This document shows positions 44,600 through 52,923 of a stretch of DNA of 64,000 nucleotides, piece after piece; position 1 is the first letter of the stretch, and each line of letters opens with the position of its first letter. The translations under genes and the position numbers were made by a program. The stretch comes from Methylococcus mesophilus (lineage in GTDB: Bacteria > Pseudomonadota > Gammaproteobacteria > Methylococcales > Methylococcaceae), in contig NZ_CP110921.1 in assembly GCF_026247885.1 (NCBI RefSeq), forward strand, positions 3,033,001 through 3,097,000. Reading direction: 5' to 3'. The notes under the pieces were generated by a model. The model saw only the letters and a program-made list of their open reading frames with translations. It made no database searches and had not been told where the DNA came from.

Positions 44600-45940
44600 T
44601 TGATCGACGTCCTTACTCTAGCCTTGGCCGCGGGCCTGGGCAATCTCGCCTTCGCAGCTCTCGCCGCGGTGTATGCCCGCTCCGCCCGTAATGCCAATCC
44701 GCCGCTGGCGATCTGGCGCTGGGCGCGCACCGTGGCCGGCGTCGCCTTCCTGCTGATCTGGCTGCGGCCGGCGATCCCGGCCTGGCTGTCGATGACCGCT
44801 TCGCACCTCCTGCTGCCGCCGGCCTGGGCGCTGGAGTTCGCCGCCTATGCCGGCCTGCTCGGCCTTAGCGGCTGGCGCCGGCCGCTGATCGGACTGACCG
44901 CCCTGGCGCTGGCCGTGCAGCTTGCCCTGCACGCTTTCGAGGTCGGGCGGCGCATCGACCTGATCTATTTCTCCTCGATCAACACCGCCTATTTCGAGGC
45001 CATGGCGGCCGTGCTGCTGCTCAGCCGTCAGCACGGCCGGCTGGCCCGGATGATGGCGTTCACCAATGCCGTGCTGGGCCTGCTGTTCTTGCTGCGCGTC
45101 GTGCATCTGGTCTGGATCGGCGACCATACGCTCGACAGCTACAAGGTTCTGCATACCCTGCTCTGGGTGGTCGGCTATCTGATCGTCACCGTCAACGGCT
45201 TCGGCTTCCTGCTCTTGTCCAAGCAGGACGACGACCGCAAGCTGCGCGAGGCCCTGGCCGACGTCTCCCTGGCCGAAGCCGAGCAGCGTCAATTGCTGTC
45301 CCTGGCCTCGCACGAATTCCGCACCCCTGCCGCCATGATCCAGGCCTCGCTCGACTCCTTGAAGCTATTGGCGGTCAGTCTTCCGCCGGCCGCCGCCGGG
45401 CGGCTGGACAACATCGGCAAAGCCACCCAGCGCCTCACCCATCTCGCCAACACCCTGATCGCCCAGGACCGGCTGCGCGAACTGCGCTTCGGCCTGGTGC
45501 GGCAGGAGGCCGACCTCAACGCCGTGGCGGCCCAGGTGGCGGAGCGCTATGCCCCGCCCATCCCCTGGCGCGGCCTGGACGGCGCGGCGCGCGTGGCGGT
45601 GGACGCCGAACTGCTGGCGATCGCCCTGCACAACCTGATCGACAACGCCCTGCGCCACAGCGCCGCCGGCGGGCCGCCCGAAGTCCGGCTCGAAAGGCGG
45701 GGAGACCTGCTGGAAATCGCCGTCGCCGACCGCGGGCCCGGCGTGCCGGACGCGGACAAGGAGGCCGTGTTCGAGCGCTTCTACCGCCGCGACGCCGGCC
45801 CCGGCAGCGGCCTGGGCCTCTCCATCGTCCGCACCATCGCCCGCCTGCACGGCGGCGAAGCCCTGGTCCGCGACAACGCGCCGCACGGCGCGGTGTTTGC
45901 CATCCGTCTGCCCTTCTCAACCTTCCCCGGTGCTGTCTGA
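44600..45940 (+). CDS. Sensor histidine kinase with polytopic N-terminus
   Basis: 446 residues from TTG 44600. The first ~210 residues form about six or seven membrane helices with very short loops, so the signal is probably sensed in or at the membrane. The H box is SLASHEFRTPAAMIQ (~233-247); the N box HNLIDNALRHS, G1 ADRGPGVPDADKEAVFERFY and G2 GSGLGLSIV are intact. It pairs with the divergent response regulator. A longer open frame upstream overlaps the regulator and is shadow. The TTG start is weakly supported by a nearby GGGAG. Confidence 0.88.
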   Translation: MIDVLTLALAAGLGNLAFAALAAVYARSARNANPPLAIWRWARTVAGVAFLLIWLRPAIPAWLSMTASHLLLPPAWALEFAAYAGLLGLSGWRRPLIGLTALALAVQLALHAFEVGRRIDLIYFSSINTAYFEAMAAVLLLSRQHGRLARMMAFTNAVLGLLFLLRVVHLVWIGDHTLDSYKVLHTLLWVVGYLIVTVNGFGFLLLSKQDDDRKLREALADVSLAEAEQRQLLSLASHEFRTPAAMIQASLDSLKLLAVSLPPAAAGRLDNIGKATQRLTHLANTLIAQDRLRELRFGLVRQEADLNAVAAQVAERYAPPIPWRGLDGAARVAVDAELLAIALHNLIDNALRHSAAGGPPEVRLERRGDLLEIAVADRGPGVPDADKEAVFERFYRRDAGPGSGLGLSIVRTIARLHGGEALVRDNAPHGAVFAIRLPFSTFPGAV

Positions 45941-45974
45941 GCCTCAGAGCGGTTTGCCGCTCGCCTTCCAAACG

Positions 45975-45999
45975 CTCTCATACTGAGAGTTATTGAGAG
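45975..45999. promoter_or_regulatory. Palindrome plus direct repeat, candidate response-regulator operator
   Basis: CTCTCA-TAC-TGAGAG is an inverted repeat, followed four bases later by another TGAGAG (45994-45999). The two TGAGAG copies start ten bases apart, one helical turn, as is typical for OmpR-type regulators. It lies between the kinase stop and the first exported protein gene, ~190 bases before its ATG. Confidence 0.4.
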
Positions 46000-46189
46000 C
46001 CAAAAAGGCTTGAGTTTGCTCTATTCTCGGTTCGTTCCCGCCCGCTATTAAGCAGGCATAGACGAACCCGCAGCGCGCGCCGCAAAGGGCGCGGGCAGGC
46101 TTCTATGTCAACCGGCAGAAGAGCGTCGGGATTCGGGCGGTACAGGAACCAGCCCCGGTTGGGGCAGCACTCACACGAAGAGGTGACGC

Positions 46190-47317
46190 ATGAGAGCAGG
46201 TACGAAACGGCCGGGGTTTTGGAACCGGCGGGATTTGGGAGCGGGGGCCGCGGTCTTGCTGGCCGCGGGTATGTGGCCGTCCGCCGGCGCCGCCGATCCG
46301 GCGCCGCGCGACACCGTGTTACTGCAGGATCTGAACGCGCATTATCCGCAGCAGTGCAAGCGCCCCATGGCGGGCAATACCGGCGCCACCGGGCTATGCC
46401 TCTTGGTCAGCATCAATCCCAAGGTGAGCGGCGATTTCCGTGTGCGCCCGTACAAGGATCCCAGGTCGGGAAAGCCGGCAGCGGATGTGCCCATGCCCGT
46501 CAACACCGTTCTGGCGCTTCCCCCCGGCGACTACGAGATTTTCAAAGCCACCGGCATAGACAGCCAAAACGTGGCCAAGGTCACGGTGCGGGAGAACCGG
46601 GTCGCCACGGTAACGACCATGACCCTGCGTTTCAAGAAAACCAAGCCGACGGTCACCTATAAAATCCAGCGCTTCCAGGCGGTGCCCGGCACCAACAACG
46701 GCGGCTGTCTGGCCGAATTCGTGAACGCGGGCGCACATGCCTACCTGCCGGGCAATTTCCTGATCAACCCCACCAACGGCGGCGAGCAGGTCAACCCGAA
46801 ATGCGAGCTCGGCGGCGTCACCTTCAACGCCGTGTCCGGCCAAGGCTATACCGTCAAGCCCGGACAAGTGACCGAGCAGGTGCTGACCGAGGCGGAAACC
46901 TACGTACACCCGAACAAGGTCAGTGCACTGACTTCCATCGCTCCTGCCATGCACGGTATTTCCAAGATCGGCTGGCTCACGAATTGGGGTTCCCATCAAG
47001 GTATTCCCAACCCCGATGCCAAGCCGCATGCGGCCTTGGCTTTCTACGGGCCCGGCAATTACACCTACATCGTGCCGTTCCGGTTCCGCCGCGACGCGAA
47101 AGCCTGCGGTCTGTCACTGGCGCAAGGGCTGATGCCGGAGGCCAAACTGCTGACCGGCTGCACCTTCAAGCAGGGACGGCTCAGCGGTTTCACCGTGAAC
47201 AAAGGCAGCTACTTCACCTACCACAACATGTACGGGATACCCGGCATCGCAGCCAACAACATCCGCAACGCCTTCACGGTGGAAAACGTCAACTTCAAGC
47301 TGCCCAAGGGGAACTGA
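46190..47317 (+). CDS. Exported protein of unknown function, 375 aa
   Basis: Signal peptide with a twin-arginine-like start (FWNRRDLGAGAAVLLAAG) ending AGAAD. The mature protein has six cysteines (QQCKRP, GLCLLV, GGCLAEF, PKCELGG, KACGLS, TGCTFK), which suggests disulfides in the periplasm or outside the cell. Beta-rich; an early LPPGDYEIFKATGIDSQNV stretch resembles carboxypeptidase-regulatory-like or PEGA-type beta domains, but weakly. No catalytic motif recognised. One base separates its stop from the next gene. It is preceded by the candidate operator. Confidence 0.7.
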   Translation: MRAGTKRPGFWNRRDLGAGAAVLLAAGMWPSAGAADPAPRDTVLLQDLNAHYPQQCKRPMAGNTGATGLCLLVSINPKVSGDFRVRPYKDPRSGKPAADVPMPVNTVLALPPGDYEIFKATGIDSQNVAKVTVRENRVATVTTMTLRFKKTKPTVTYKIQRFQAVPGTNNGGCLAEFVNAGAHAYLPGNFLINPTNGGEQVNPKCELGGVTFNAVSGQGYTVKPGQVTEQVLTEAETYVHPNKVSALTSIAPAMHGISKIGWLTNWGSHQGIPNPDAKPHAALAFYGPGNYTYIVPFRFRRDAKACGLSLAQGLMPEAKLLTGCTFKQGRLSGFTVNKGSYFTYHNMYGIPGIAANNIRNAFTVENVNFKLPKGN

Positions 47318-47318
47318 C

Positions 47319-49721
47319 ATGAAACGCAAACTTTTGGTCTGCGCTATCGCGCAAACATGCATCCTCGGCAGTGCCGACGGATCCAATTACACGTGGCAGG
47401 AGGGGGCCGGACGGCTGGCCTATAGCGTATTCAACCTGTCGGGCAATGATTGCAACATGGATCCGTATACTGCCGGCGCCAATGGCTATGCGCCCTCCGG
47501 CAGCCCGGCTCAGGCCGTGGGCTGGAACAGCTCGGGTTCTGTCCTGAGTTTCTTCCTCAATCCACTTACTGGTTTTTTGGACCCCGATCCGATAAATCCC
47601 CCGAATCAGTCACAAACAGGGACGTTGATCCCGGCCTTTGCGAGCGCTCAGACTTTCGAAACCAGTCAGGAATTCAAGGCCGGTGGCAATGCTATCGCGA
47701 TAGCCGACAGTTGGCTGGTGCCTTGCCTGATTCCTGGAACTCAGGATTCGTATACCTACATGGTTATGGCCAATATGGCCTCGGCGGGAAGCGGATTCTC
47801 GAATATTATTGATAACGATACTGTGTTCGATAACAGCCAGATCGACCCGCCATTCACCGCAAGCGACAGCAATCCGGGTGGCGCGGGATTCGTGAACAGC
47901 GCCAACGCCGTTTTCAACTTCAACGTCGACAGCGGTGCGAGCTACTATCAGGCCACCGGGGGGCTTTGGTCCGGCCTGCAGCCTTCCACGCTGAACACAC
48001 CCGCCTCCGGTTTCCCGGCAGTAAACGCGATTAGCGCGGCCATGTATCCCATCAATCTGGCGTCCTATACCACCAGCGAATCCAGCAACGGCGTGTCGAC
48101 GAACTATAACCCGATCTTCGGAGGCTTTTTCACGCTGGCGATCGGAGACCCCTTCATCGTCAGCAGCTTCAATGCGAAAATCCTGTGGTTTCTCGCCGCA
48201 TCGATCGGCTCTCCAAGTGGCGATCCCGCATTCCAATGGAACGACAGCTCGTTTCCATTCAGTAAAACGTCAACGTCGGCCGGAAACCAGTTGATCTTGG
48301 CCGCCTTGAACGGCACTTGTTCGGGATGCACCCCCGTGTTTGGGAGCAGCACCAACGCGGAAGCCTACACCAAATGGCTGATTTACGCGCCCCATCAAGC
48401 CGCGTATGAGGTTGTACAGTCCTTTAAAGCAGCCAACTCTCCGACCCTGACTTTCTGGGGCAAGCTCTTCGAGGGATTATGGTCGGCGACGGCTATCGCT
48501 CTGGATGCGGCCGCTGCAGTGGAGACCGGCGGCGCTTCCGCAGCGGCCCAGATAGCTGCGATCACCGCTGTAAGTGCGACGACGGGTAGTCTTACCTCGG
48601 TGGTCGATAACGGCATAAGCAATACGTTCGCCCAGCCCACGCCGACCTATCAGACGGCGCCGCTCGTCGTCAATTCCACCTATAGCGCCTCTAACCTGTT
48701 GGGCATGCTGCTGGCGAACTATGCTGTACAGTCCTGGGTTCAGGTGCTAGGCGTTCAGCCGTTTAACGAGGCTGCCAATCCGTTGTGGGCGAACTTCTCG
48801 ATCTATACCGAGAGCCTATGTAGTAATTTGCAGGTGAGCGCCAATCAGTTTTCATCGTCAATTACTTGTCAGAAAACAGAACAATCGAGTTTGTCCCCGC
48901 CGCCTACCTATAACAACGTCTACACAACAACGGCTGGTAGTAACAGTTCCCAACTCAACATCTGGGACGCCATACTTACCGGCTCGAACGTGACCGCAGC
49001 GACCAATCAGACGAGCACGAGCAGTGAAGCGAACGGCATGCTGGTGTTGGCCAATCCGCTGACAGCGTCCTTTCAGCCGCCGACGCAGATCGCCAGCGAC
49101 AGTGATGGCGTTACCTACTCAGCCGTGACGACGAACTTCAATCTGAGCAGCGGTTCTTTGTCGCTCACGGACGCTTACGCGTACACGAATCCGCCGAGCG
49201 CGGCACCGACGATAGAATCCTATACTTATCCGTATCCCATTACCTCAGATTGTTCTTCTATGACTTTTAGCCCTACAGGCGTTTCCTACACTCCCACATC
49301 AGGTGTGCTAACAGTGTCGGGGTGGTCTGCGGTATGCAACAAGCCGTCGGGAGAAACTTGGGAAGGGCAAGCTACGGCAATGCTGAATATGGCGACCTGT
49401 ACGGAAGGGTCAGCCGTACAGTTTGGTGTCGACGTGGTGCCGCCAAGTGCGACGAATCAATTTAGCCCAGTCGTTTCAAGCGTGTCCTTGGAATGCGCGA
49501 CCCCAAATCCGAACTTGGTTAGCAGTAGCAGCGGACCGTCGCTGGACTATAATCAATGCGTGTCCGATATCAATGCCACCGGCGGAGTGGTCGCGATGCC
49601 CATCAACGGTTCTCCTGGATTGGCCTGCGTCTGTATTCCCGGGTACCTAGCCGGCTCATCAGCGCAGTTGACTACCGGTGTGTCCACCGTGCCTAGCCCC
49701 AGTCCATGCCCTAGCCCGTAA
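47319..49721 (+). CDS. Large exported orphan protein, 800 aa
   Basis: 800 residues starting MKRKLLVCAIAQTCILGS, a short signal peptide. The mature protein is rich in Ser, Thr, Asn, Ala and Tyr and poor in charge, like surface or fibre-forming proteins. The central part (~375-440) contains hydrophobic alanine-rich helices (SATAIALDAAAAVETGGASAAAQIAAITA) that could insert in a membrane. The C-terminus has cysteine-containing YNQCVSDINATGGVV and GLACVCIPGYL, then a PSPSPCPSP tail. The coding DNA is less GC-rich than its neighbours, a hint of transfer. Translationally coupled to the 375-aa exported protein; the two probably act together. No family recognised. Confidence 0.7.
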   Translation: MKRKLLVCAIAQTCILGSADGSNYTWQEGAGRLAYSVFNLSGNDCNMDPYTAGANGYAPSGSPAQAVGWNSSGSVLSFFLNPLTGFLDPDPINPPNQSQTGTLIPAFASAQTFETSQEFKAGGNAIAIADSWLVPCLIPGTQDSYTYMVMANMASAGSGFSNIIDNDTVFDNSQIDPPFTASDSNPGGAGFVNSANAVFNFNVDSGASYYQATGGLWSGLQPSTLNTPASGFPAVNAISAAMYPINLASYTTSESSNGVSTNYNPIFGGFFTLAIGDPFIVSSFNAKILWFLAASIGSPSGDPAFQWNDSSFPFSKTSTSAGNQLILAALNGTCSGCTPVFGSSTNAEAYTKWLIYAPHQAAYEVVQSFKAANSPTLTFWGKLFEGLWSATAIALDAAAAVETGGASAAAQIAAITAVSATTGSLTSVVDNGISNTFAQPTPTYQTAPLVVNSTYSASNLLGMLLANYAVQSWVQVLGVQPFNEAANPLWANFSIYTESLCSNLQVSANQFSSSITCQKTEQSSLSPPPTYNNVYTTTAGSNSSQLNIWDAILTGSNVTAATNQTSTSSEANGMLVLANPLTASFQPPTQIASDSDGVTYSAVTTNFNLSSGSLSLTDAYAYTNPPSAAPTIESYTYPYPITSDCSSMTFSPTGVSYTPTSGVLTVSGWSAVCNKPSGETWEGQATAMLNMATCTEGSAVQFGVDVVPPSATNQFSPVVSSVSLECATPNPNLVSSSSGPSLDYNQCVSDINATGGVVAMPINGSPGLACVCIPGYLAGSSAQLTTGVSTVPSPSPCPSP

Positions 49722-49828
49722 TCTGGCGTGTTCTCATAGTTGCCTGATTCGTGGGCATGCAAAAGTATGCGGCGTCCGTGTTCCGGGCGCCGTTCCCGTA
49801 TCCTCTCTTGGTATCCAGCAGATATTGA

Positions 49829-49858
49829 AAAAAGCCCCTGCCCGGTTTCCCGTGCAGG
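49829..49858 (-). terminator. Terminator split by IS insertion
   Basis: AAAAAGCCCCTGC ... GTGCAGG is one arm and part of the loop of a terminator whose other arm, CAGGGGCTTTTT, is now at 51041-51052 on the far side of the IS element. The uninterrupted form is seen at 51854-51891. Confidence 0.85.
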
Positions 49859-49874
49859 TGACCTGCTCCCCGAT

Positions 49875-50723
49875 TTAGTCCGAAACGGACATAGAGTCTG
49901 CGGTTAAAAATGTGTCTGCAAACTGATCTGGCGTCAGGTAAGCCAACGAACTGTGGGGGCGTTGCTCATTGTATTCCCGACGCCACTCCTCAATGACTTG
50001 GCGAGCATGGCACATCGAGACGAACCAATGCTCGTTCAGGCATTCATCCCGGAATTTGCCGTTGAAGCTTTCGATGTAGGCGTTCTGCTGTGGCTTACCT
50101 GGCTGGATGAAGCTCAAGCACAGTCCTTGGCTATCGGCCCATTCATCCAAAGCCTTGCCGGCAAACTCGGGGCCGTTGTCGACGGTGACTGATTTGGGCA
50201 ATCCGCGGATCTCTGCCAGCCGTTGCAGCACACCGACTACACGTCTGCCAGGCAGCGAAGTATCGACTTCGATGGCCAAGCACTGCTTCGTGAAGTCATC
50301 GACGATATTCAGGCACCGCAGCCGCCGACCATCGGCCAAACCGTCCGAAACATAGTCCATAGACCAACTCTCGTTAGGCGCCGATGGCGCGACCTTGATT
50401 TGGCGCTCCACGCCGGCAATGCGCTTCCGCTTTCGTTTGCGGACCATCAGGCCGGCCTCGTGATACACGCGATAGGTGCGCTTTCGGTTGATTTCCCAAC
50501 CCTCTCGGCAAAGTAGCACGTGCAGCCGGCGATACCCATAGCGCCGCTTCTGCGCTGCCAATTCGCACAGTCGTTCCTTGAGCTCCTGGTCTGCTGGCCG
50601 CTTAGCTTCGTAGCGATACAGCGACCGAGAAATACCGATCAGCCCACAAGCCCGCGTGACGCCCATCTGGTGCTTTGTCATCAGATGGGAGACCGCCACC
50701 CTCTTGGCTTGTGGGCTTACCAC
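49875..50723 (-). CDS. IS3-family transposase OrfB (DDE integrase)
   Basis: Integrase-core transposase, 282 residues if read from GTG 50723, with a possible upstream extension by frameshifting from orfA. The HTH-like region RRYGYRRLHVLLCREGWEIN precedes the DDE core: SMDYVSDGLADGRRL (first D), VTVDNGPEFAGKAL (second D) and QNAYIESFNGKFRDECLNEH (E). The C-terminus reaches 11 bases from the left inverted repeat. All catalytic residues are present. Confidence 0.92.
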   Translation of the reverse strand: MVSPQAKRVAVSHLMTKHQMGVTRACGLIGISRSLYRYEAKRPADQELKERLCELAAQKRRYGYRRLHVLLCREGWEINRKRTYRVYHEAGLMVRKRKRKRIAGVERQIKVAPSAPNESWSMDYVSDGLADGRRLRCLNIVDDFTKQCLAIEVDTSLPGRRVVGVLQRLAEIRGLPKSVTVDNGPEFAGKALDEWADSQGLCLSFIQPGKPQQNAYIESFNGKFRDECLNEHWFVSMCHARQVIEEWRREYNEQRPHSSLAYLTPDQFADTFLTADSMSVSD

Positions 50724-50980
50724 TTTCGGCCTACAACCTCTTTCAACGCAGCATTGTCCAGCATCGCCTCCGCCAGCAGGCGCTTGAGCCGGGCATTCTC
50801 GGTCTCCAGTGCCTTGAGCCGCTGCGCATCCGACACTGTCAGGCCGCCGTATTTCGCTTTCCAGTTGTAGTACGTCGCCTCGCTGAGCCCGTGCTTGCGG
50901 CACAGCTCCGCTACTTTTAGGCCGGCTTCGGCTTCCTTCAGGATGCCAATGATCTGTTCTTCGGTGAAACGCTTCTTCAT
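50717..50980 (-). CDS. IS3-family transposase OrfA
   Basis: 87-residue helix-turn-helix protein (KKRFTEEQIIGILKEAEAG ... LCRKHGLSEATYYNWKAKYG) with a leucine-zipper-like C-terminal part (LKALETENARLKRLLAEAML). It overlaps the orfB frame near GRKW-stop, where a frameshift would make the OrfAB fusion. Confidence 0.92.
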   Translation of the reverse strand: MKKRFTEEQIIGILKEAEAGLKVAELCRKHGLSEATYYNWKAKYGGLTVSDAQRLKALETENARLKRLLAEAMLDNAALKEVVGRKW

Positions 50981-51079
50981 GCTGCCTCCTATCGAGGCAG
51001 ACTCTACATCACGACCGGACTAATCTCGGGGAGCAGGTCACAGGGGCTTTTTCTTGCGGCATCTTGCGCCGGAGGATGA

Positions 51080-51165
51080 TCAGACCATGGCCGCGCCTTG
51101 GCTCTGCTTGAAGTTGTCGCAGCCGACCAGACGGACATGATTATGTGTGGCAGGCTTCGGCGCGT
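51080..51165 (-). pseudogene. Remnant of cbbS 3' end (copy B)
   Basis: In the minus reading the last codons give [20 protein letters not shown] then V and stop; the real CbbS has [20 protein letters not shown] followed by IYRGPSV. Here the last six residues before the final V are deleted, and a further short deletion lies just upstream (AEACH joins HNHV). Upstream of that, similarity fades. It is followed by the same terminator as cbbS, now cut by the IS. Direct sequence comparison within the window supports common origin. Confidence 0.88.
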
Positions 51166-51229
51166 CGATGCCCGATTGTCCGGAAAAAAGGGATAAGCGT
51201 GCAGATGAACCGGACCGGGAAGTCGGCGT

Positions 51230-51547
51230 TCAGATTCCCGTCAGCAGGATGTCCAACGCGGCGAGGACGGTTTCCCGCGCTTGGCGTAAATCGCCGATTT
51301 TGAGCGGGAGTCGTTTTCTGGGGACGCCTGTCAGTTCCGGCGTCACCAGCACCAGGGACCGGCCTTCGAATTCCAATACCGGCATCAGGCCGCGAACCGG
51401 AGGCACGTCGACTTCGGCGGGATCGTAGAGGGGAATGAGAACGGTCGTTTTCAAGACGGCCAGGAGGTCGCTTTGTATTTCCAGCAGATACGGAATGCGT
51501 AGGTTCGTTTGCCGGTCCGGGTTGGGATAGACATCGAATTGAGCCAT
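51230..51547 (-). CDS. ccdB: CcdB-type toxin
   Basis: 105-residue CcdB, a gyrase poison in the characterised family: MAQFDVYPNPDRQTNLRIPY at the N-terminus, VLIPLYDPAEV, RGLMPVLEFEGRSLVLVTPE and the C-terminal LDILLTGI, the helix that contacts gyrase. The ATG at 51547 overlaps the ccdA stop (TGATG). Appears intact. Confidence 0.92.
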   Translation of the reverse strand: MAQFDVYPNPDRQTNLRIPYLLEIQSDLLAVLKTTVLIPLYDPAEVDVPPVRGLMPVLEFEGRSLVLVTPELTGVPRKRLPLKIGDLRQARETVLAALDILLTGI

Positions 51548-51783
51548 CAGAAACTGCGCCAGCCGTCGCCGAATACTCCGGTTTCTTCGATGCGCCGATT
51601 GTAGGCTTCGATGGCGCTGAGATTTTCCGCGAGCCATTGCTCTTGCTTTCGGGCCCTGATCAGTTCGGCCAGATGGGTTTCGAAGGCTTGCGAAAGATTG
51701 ATGTTCAGGGCTTTGGCTTCGCGCAACAGCTCGGCGTTGGCCGAGAGGTTGACGGCTTTTTTGCTGGCGTTGGGGAAGGACAT
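51547..51783 (-). CDS. ccdA: CcdA-type antitoxin
   Basis: 78 residues, the usual length: ribbon-helix-helix N-terminus (KKAVNLSANAELLREAKALN) and a C-terminal toxin-binding tail with NLSAIEAYNRRIEETGVFGD, a motif strongly conserved in CcdA. Expected to repress its own operon with CcdB. Confidence 0.92.
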   Translation of the reverse strand: MSFPNASKKAVNLSANAELLREAKALNINLSQAFETHLAELIRARKQEQWLAENLSAIEAYNRRIEETGVFGDGWRSF

Positions 51784-51853
51784 GGCGTGTCTCTTGCGTG
51801 CTATTCGTGCGCAGAAATTATGCGCACTATGACCCTCGGGCGCAATGGTCTGA

Positions 51854-51891
51854 AAAAAGCCCCTGCCCGGTTTGCCGTGCAGGGGCTTTTT
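51854..51891 (-). terminator. Terminator copy C, intact
   Basis: Stem AAAAAGCCCCTGC / GCAGGGGCTTTTT with a 12-base loop (CCGGTTTGCCGT). It closely matches the terminator split by the IS and resembles the functional cbbS terminator. Confidence 0.85.
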
Positions 51892-51918
51892 CTTGCGGTC
51901 TTGTGCGCCGGAGGAGGA

Positions 51919-51948
51919 TCAGAGCGCGGGTCCCCGTTAGCTCACCAC
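51919..51948 (-). pseudogene. Remnant of cbbS 3' end (copy C)
   Basis: In the cbbS frame the minus strand reads VVS-stop-RGPAL-stop, against MVIYRGPSV-stop at the end of the real CbbS. About 30 bases of coding sequence remain, directly upstream of terminator copy C, in the same orientation and at the same distance as in cbbS. Confidence 0.75.
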
Positions 51949-52053
51949 CGAATATTTCGTTAACGAGTCGTTATGATCAAGCCCGACGGGGTATGCTCAA
52001 GTCTGGACACGCCTGCTGGGCGTGAAACCGCAACCTACTCGGGAGGCAAGATC

Positions 52054-52437
52054 ATGATTGAATCGATCGAGACAGGTAGCAGCAAGATACTGGGTGTGAA
52101 ATTGAGCGGCAAACTGCGTGAGGAGGACTACAAGATATTCATGCCGTTGGTCGAGAACGCACTTGCGACCGCGGGCAAGCTATCTCTGTTTATTCGGTTT
52201 GAGGATTTCCATGGTTGGGATCTCGGTGCCGCATGGGAGGATCTTAAATTCGCGACGCGGCACTACGGCGATTTCGAGCGCATCGCTATGGTAGGAGAGA
52301 GCCGATGGCAGGAATGGATGGCCAAGCTGAGCATACCGTTCACCCAGGCTGCGGTGAGATATTTCGATGCGGTGGAGACCGAGCAGGCTTGGGCTTGGCT
52401 GCGCGAAACGGATCAGGCTCTATCGCAGTCCGATTGA
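52054..52437 (+). CDS. SpoIIAA-like (STAS-fold) protein
   Basis: 127 residues from ATG 52054 (MIESIETGSSKILGVKLSGK), preceded by GGGAGGC. LREEDYKIFMPLVENALATAGKLSL, FEDFHGWDLGAAWEDLKF and RIAMVGESRWQEWM are the blocks of the SpoIIAA-like family common in proteobacteria. Role unknown; it may bind membrane or partner proteins. It sits between two cbbS 3'-end repeats, opposite in strand to cbbLS. Confidence 0.85.
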   Translation: MIESIETGSSKILGVKLSGKLREEDYKIFMPLVENALATAGKLSLFIRFEDFHGWDLGAAWEDLKFATRHYGDFERIAMVGESRWQEWMAKLSIPFTQAAVRYFDAVETEQAWAWLRETDQALSQSD

Positions 52438-52480
52438 TTTCTCGGCCCTTGGCGGCCATTCGACATGGACGGAACAAACG

Positions 52481-52512
52481 AAAGCCCCTGCCGGTTTCCC
52501 GCCAGGGGCTTT
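52481..52512 (-). terminator. cbbLS terminator (copy A)
   Basis: Stem AAAGCCCCTG / CAGGGGCTTT about 30 bases after the cbbS stop. Parent form of the two other copies at 49829/51041 and 51854. Confidence 0.85.
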
Positions 52513-52541
52513 TCATTTCAGTCTTGCAGGCTAGAGGCGAA

Positions 52542-52898
52542 TCAGACCGACGGTCCCCTGTAGATCACCATGGCGGCGCCCTGGCTCTGCTTGAAGTTGT
52601 CGTAGCCGACCAGGCGGACGTGGTTGTGCGGATGCGCCTTGTGGCAGGCTTCGGCTTCGGCCAGGATGGCGTCGACGTCGGTCTCGCCGAACATCGGCAG
52701 TTTCCACATGTACCAATAGTGATCGAACGCGTTCTCCGGCTCGGTGTGCTCCACGGCCGGGTTCCAGCCGCGGCTGACGATGTATTCCACCTGGCGGCGG
52801 ATCTTCGCCGGGTCCATCGGCGGCAGGTACGAAAAGGTCTCGAATTTGCGTGAGCCGGTGTCGGACAGGCTGGATTTGTAGTCTTGCATATCGCTCAT
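52542..52898 (-). CDS. cbbS: Ribulose bisphosphate carboxylase small subunit
   Basis: 118-residue form I RuBisCO small subunit: [53 protein letters not shown] and [20 protein letters not shown] are conserved family blocks. It follows cbbL by 25 bases and is ended by a terminator. Its 3' end has two decayed copies further downstream. Confidence 0.97.
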   Translation of the reverse strand: MSDMQDYKSSLSDTGSRKFETFSYLPPMDPAKIRRQVEYIVSRGWNPAVEHTEPENAFDHYWYMWKLPMFGETDVDAILAEAEACHKAHPHNHVRLVGYDNFKQSQGAAMVIYRGPSV

Positions 52899-52923
52899 GG
52901 TATTCCCCGAATCCTCTTGAAGC

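Larger units (their letters stand above)
49859..51040 (-). mobile_element. Complete IS3-family insertion sequence (IS407-like group)
   Basis: 1182 bases with terminal inverted repeats: left end TGACCTGCTCCCCGAT, right end (complement) TGACCTGCTCCCCGAG. Flanked by the 4-bp direct repeat CAGG (49855-49858 and 51041-51044). It carries orfA and orfB in the arrangement of IS3 elements. The inverted repeats, size and 4-bp duplication fit the IS407 group. Apparently intact and so possibly recent. Confidence 0.94.
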
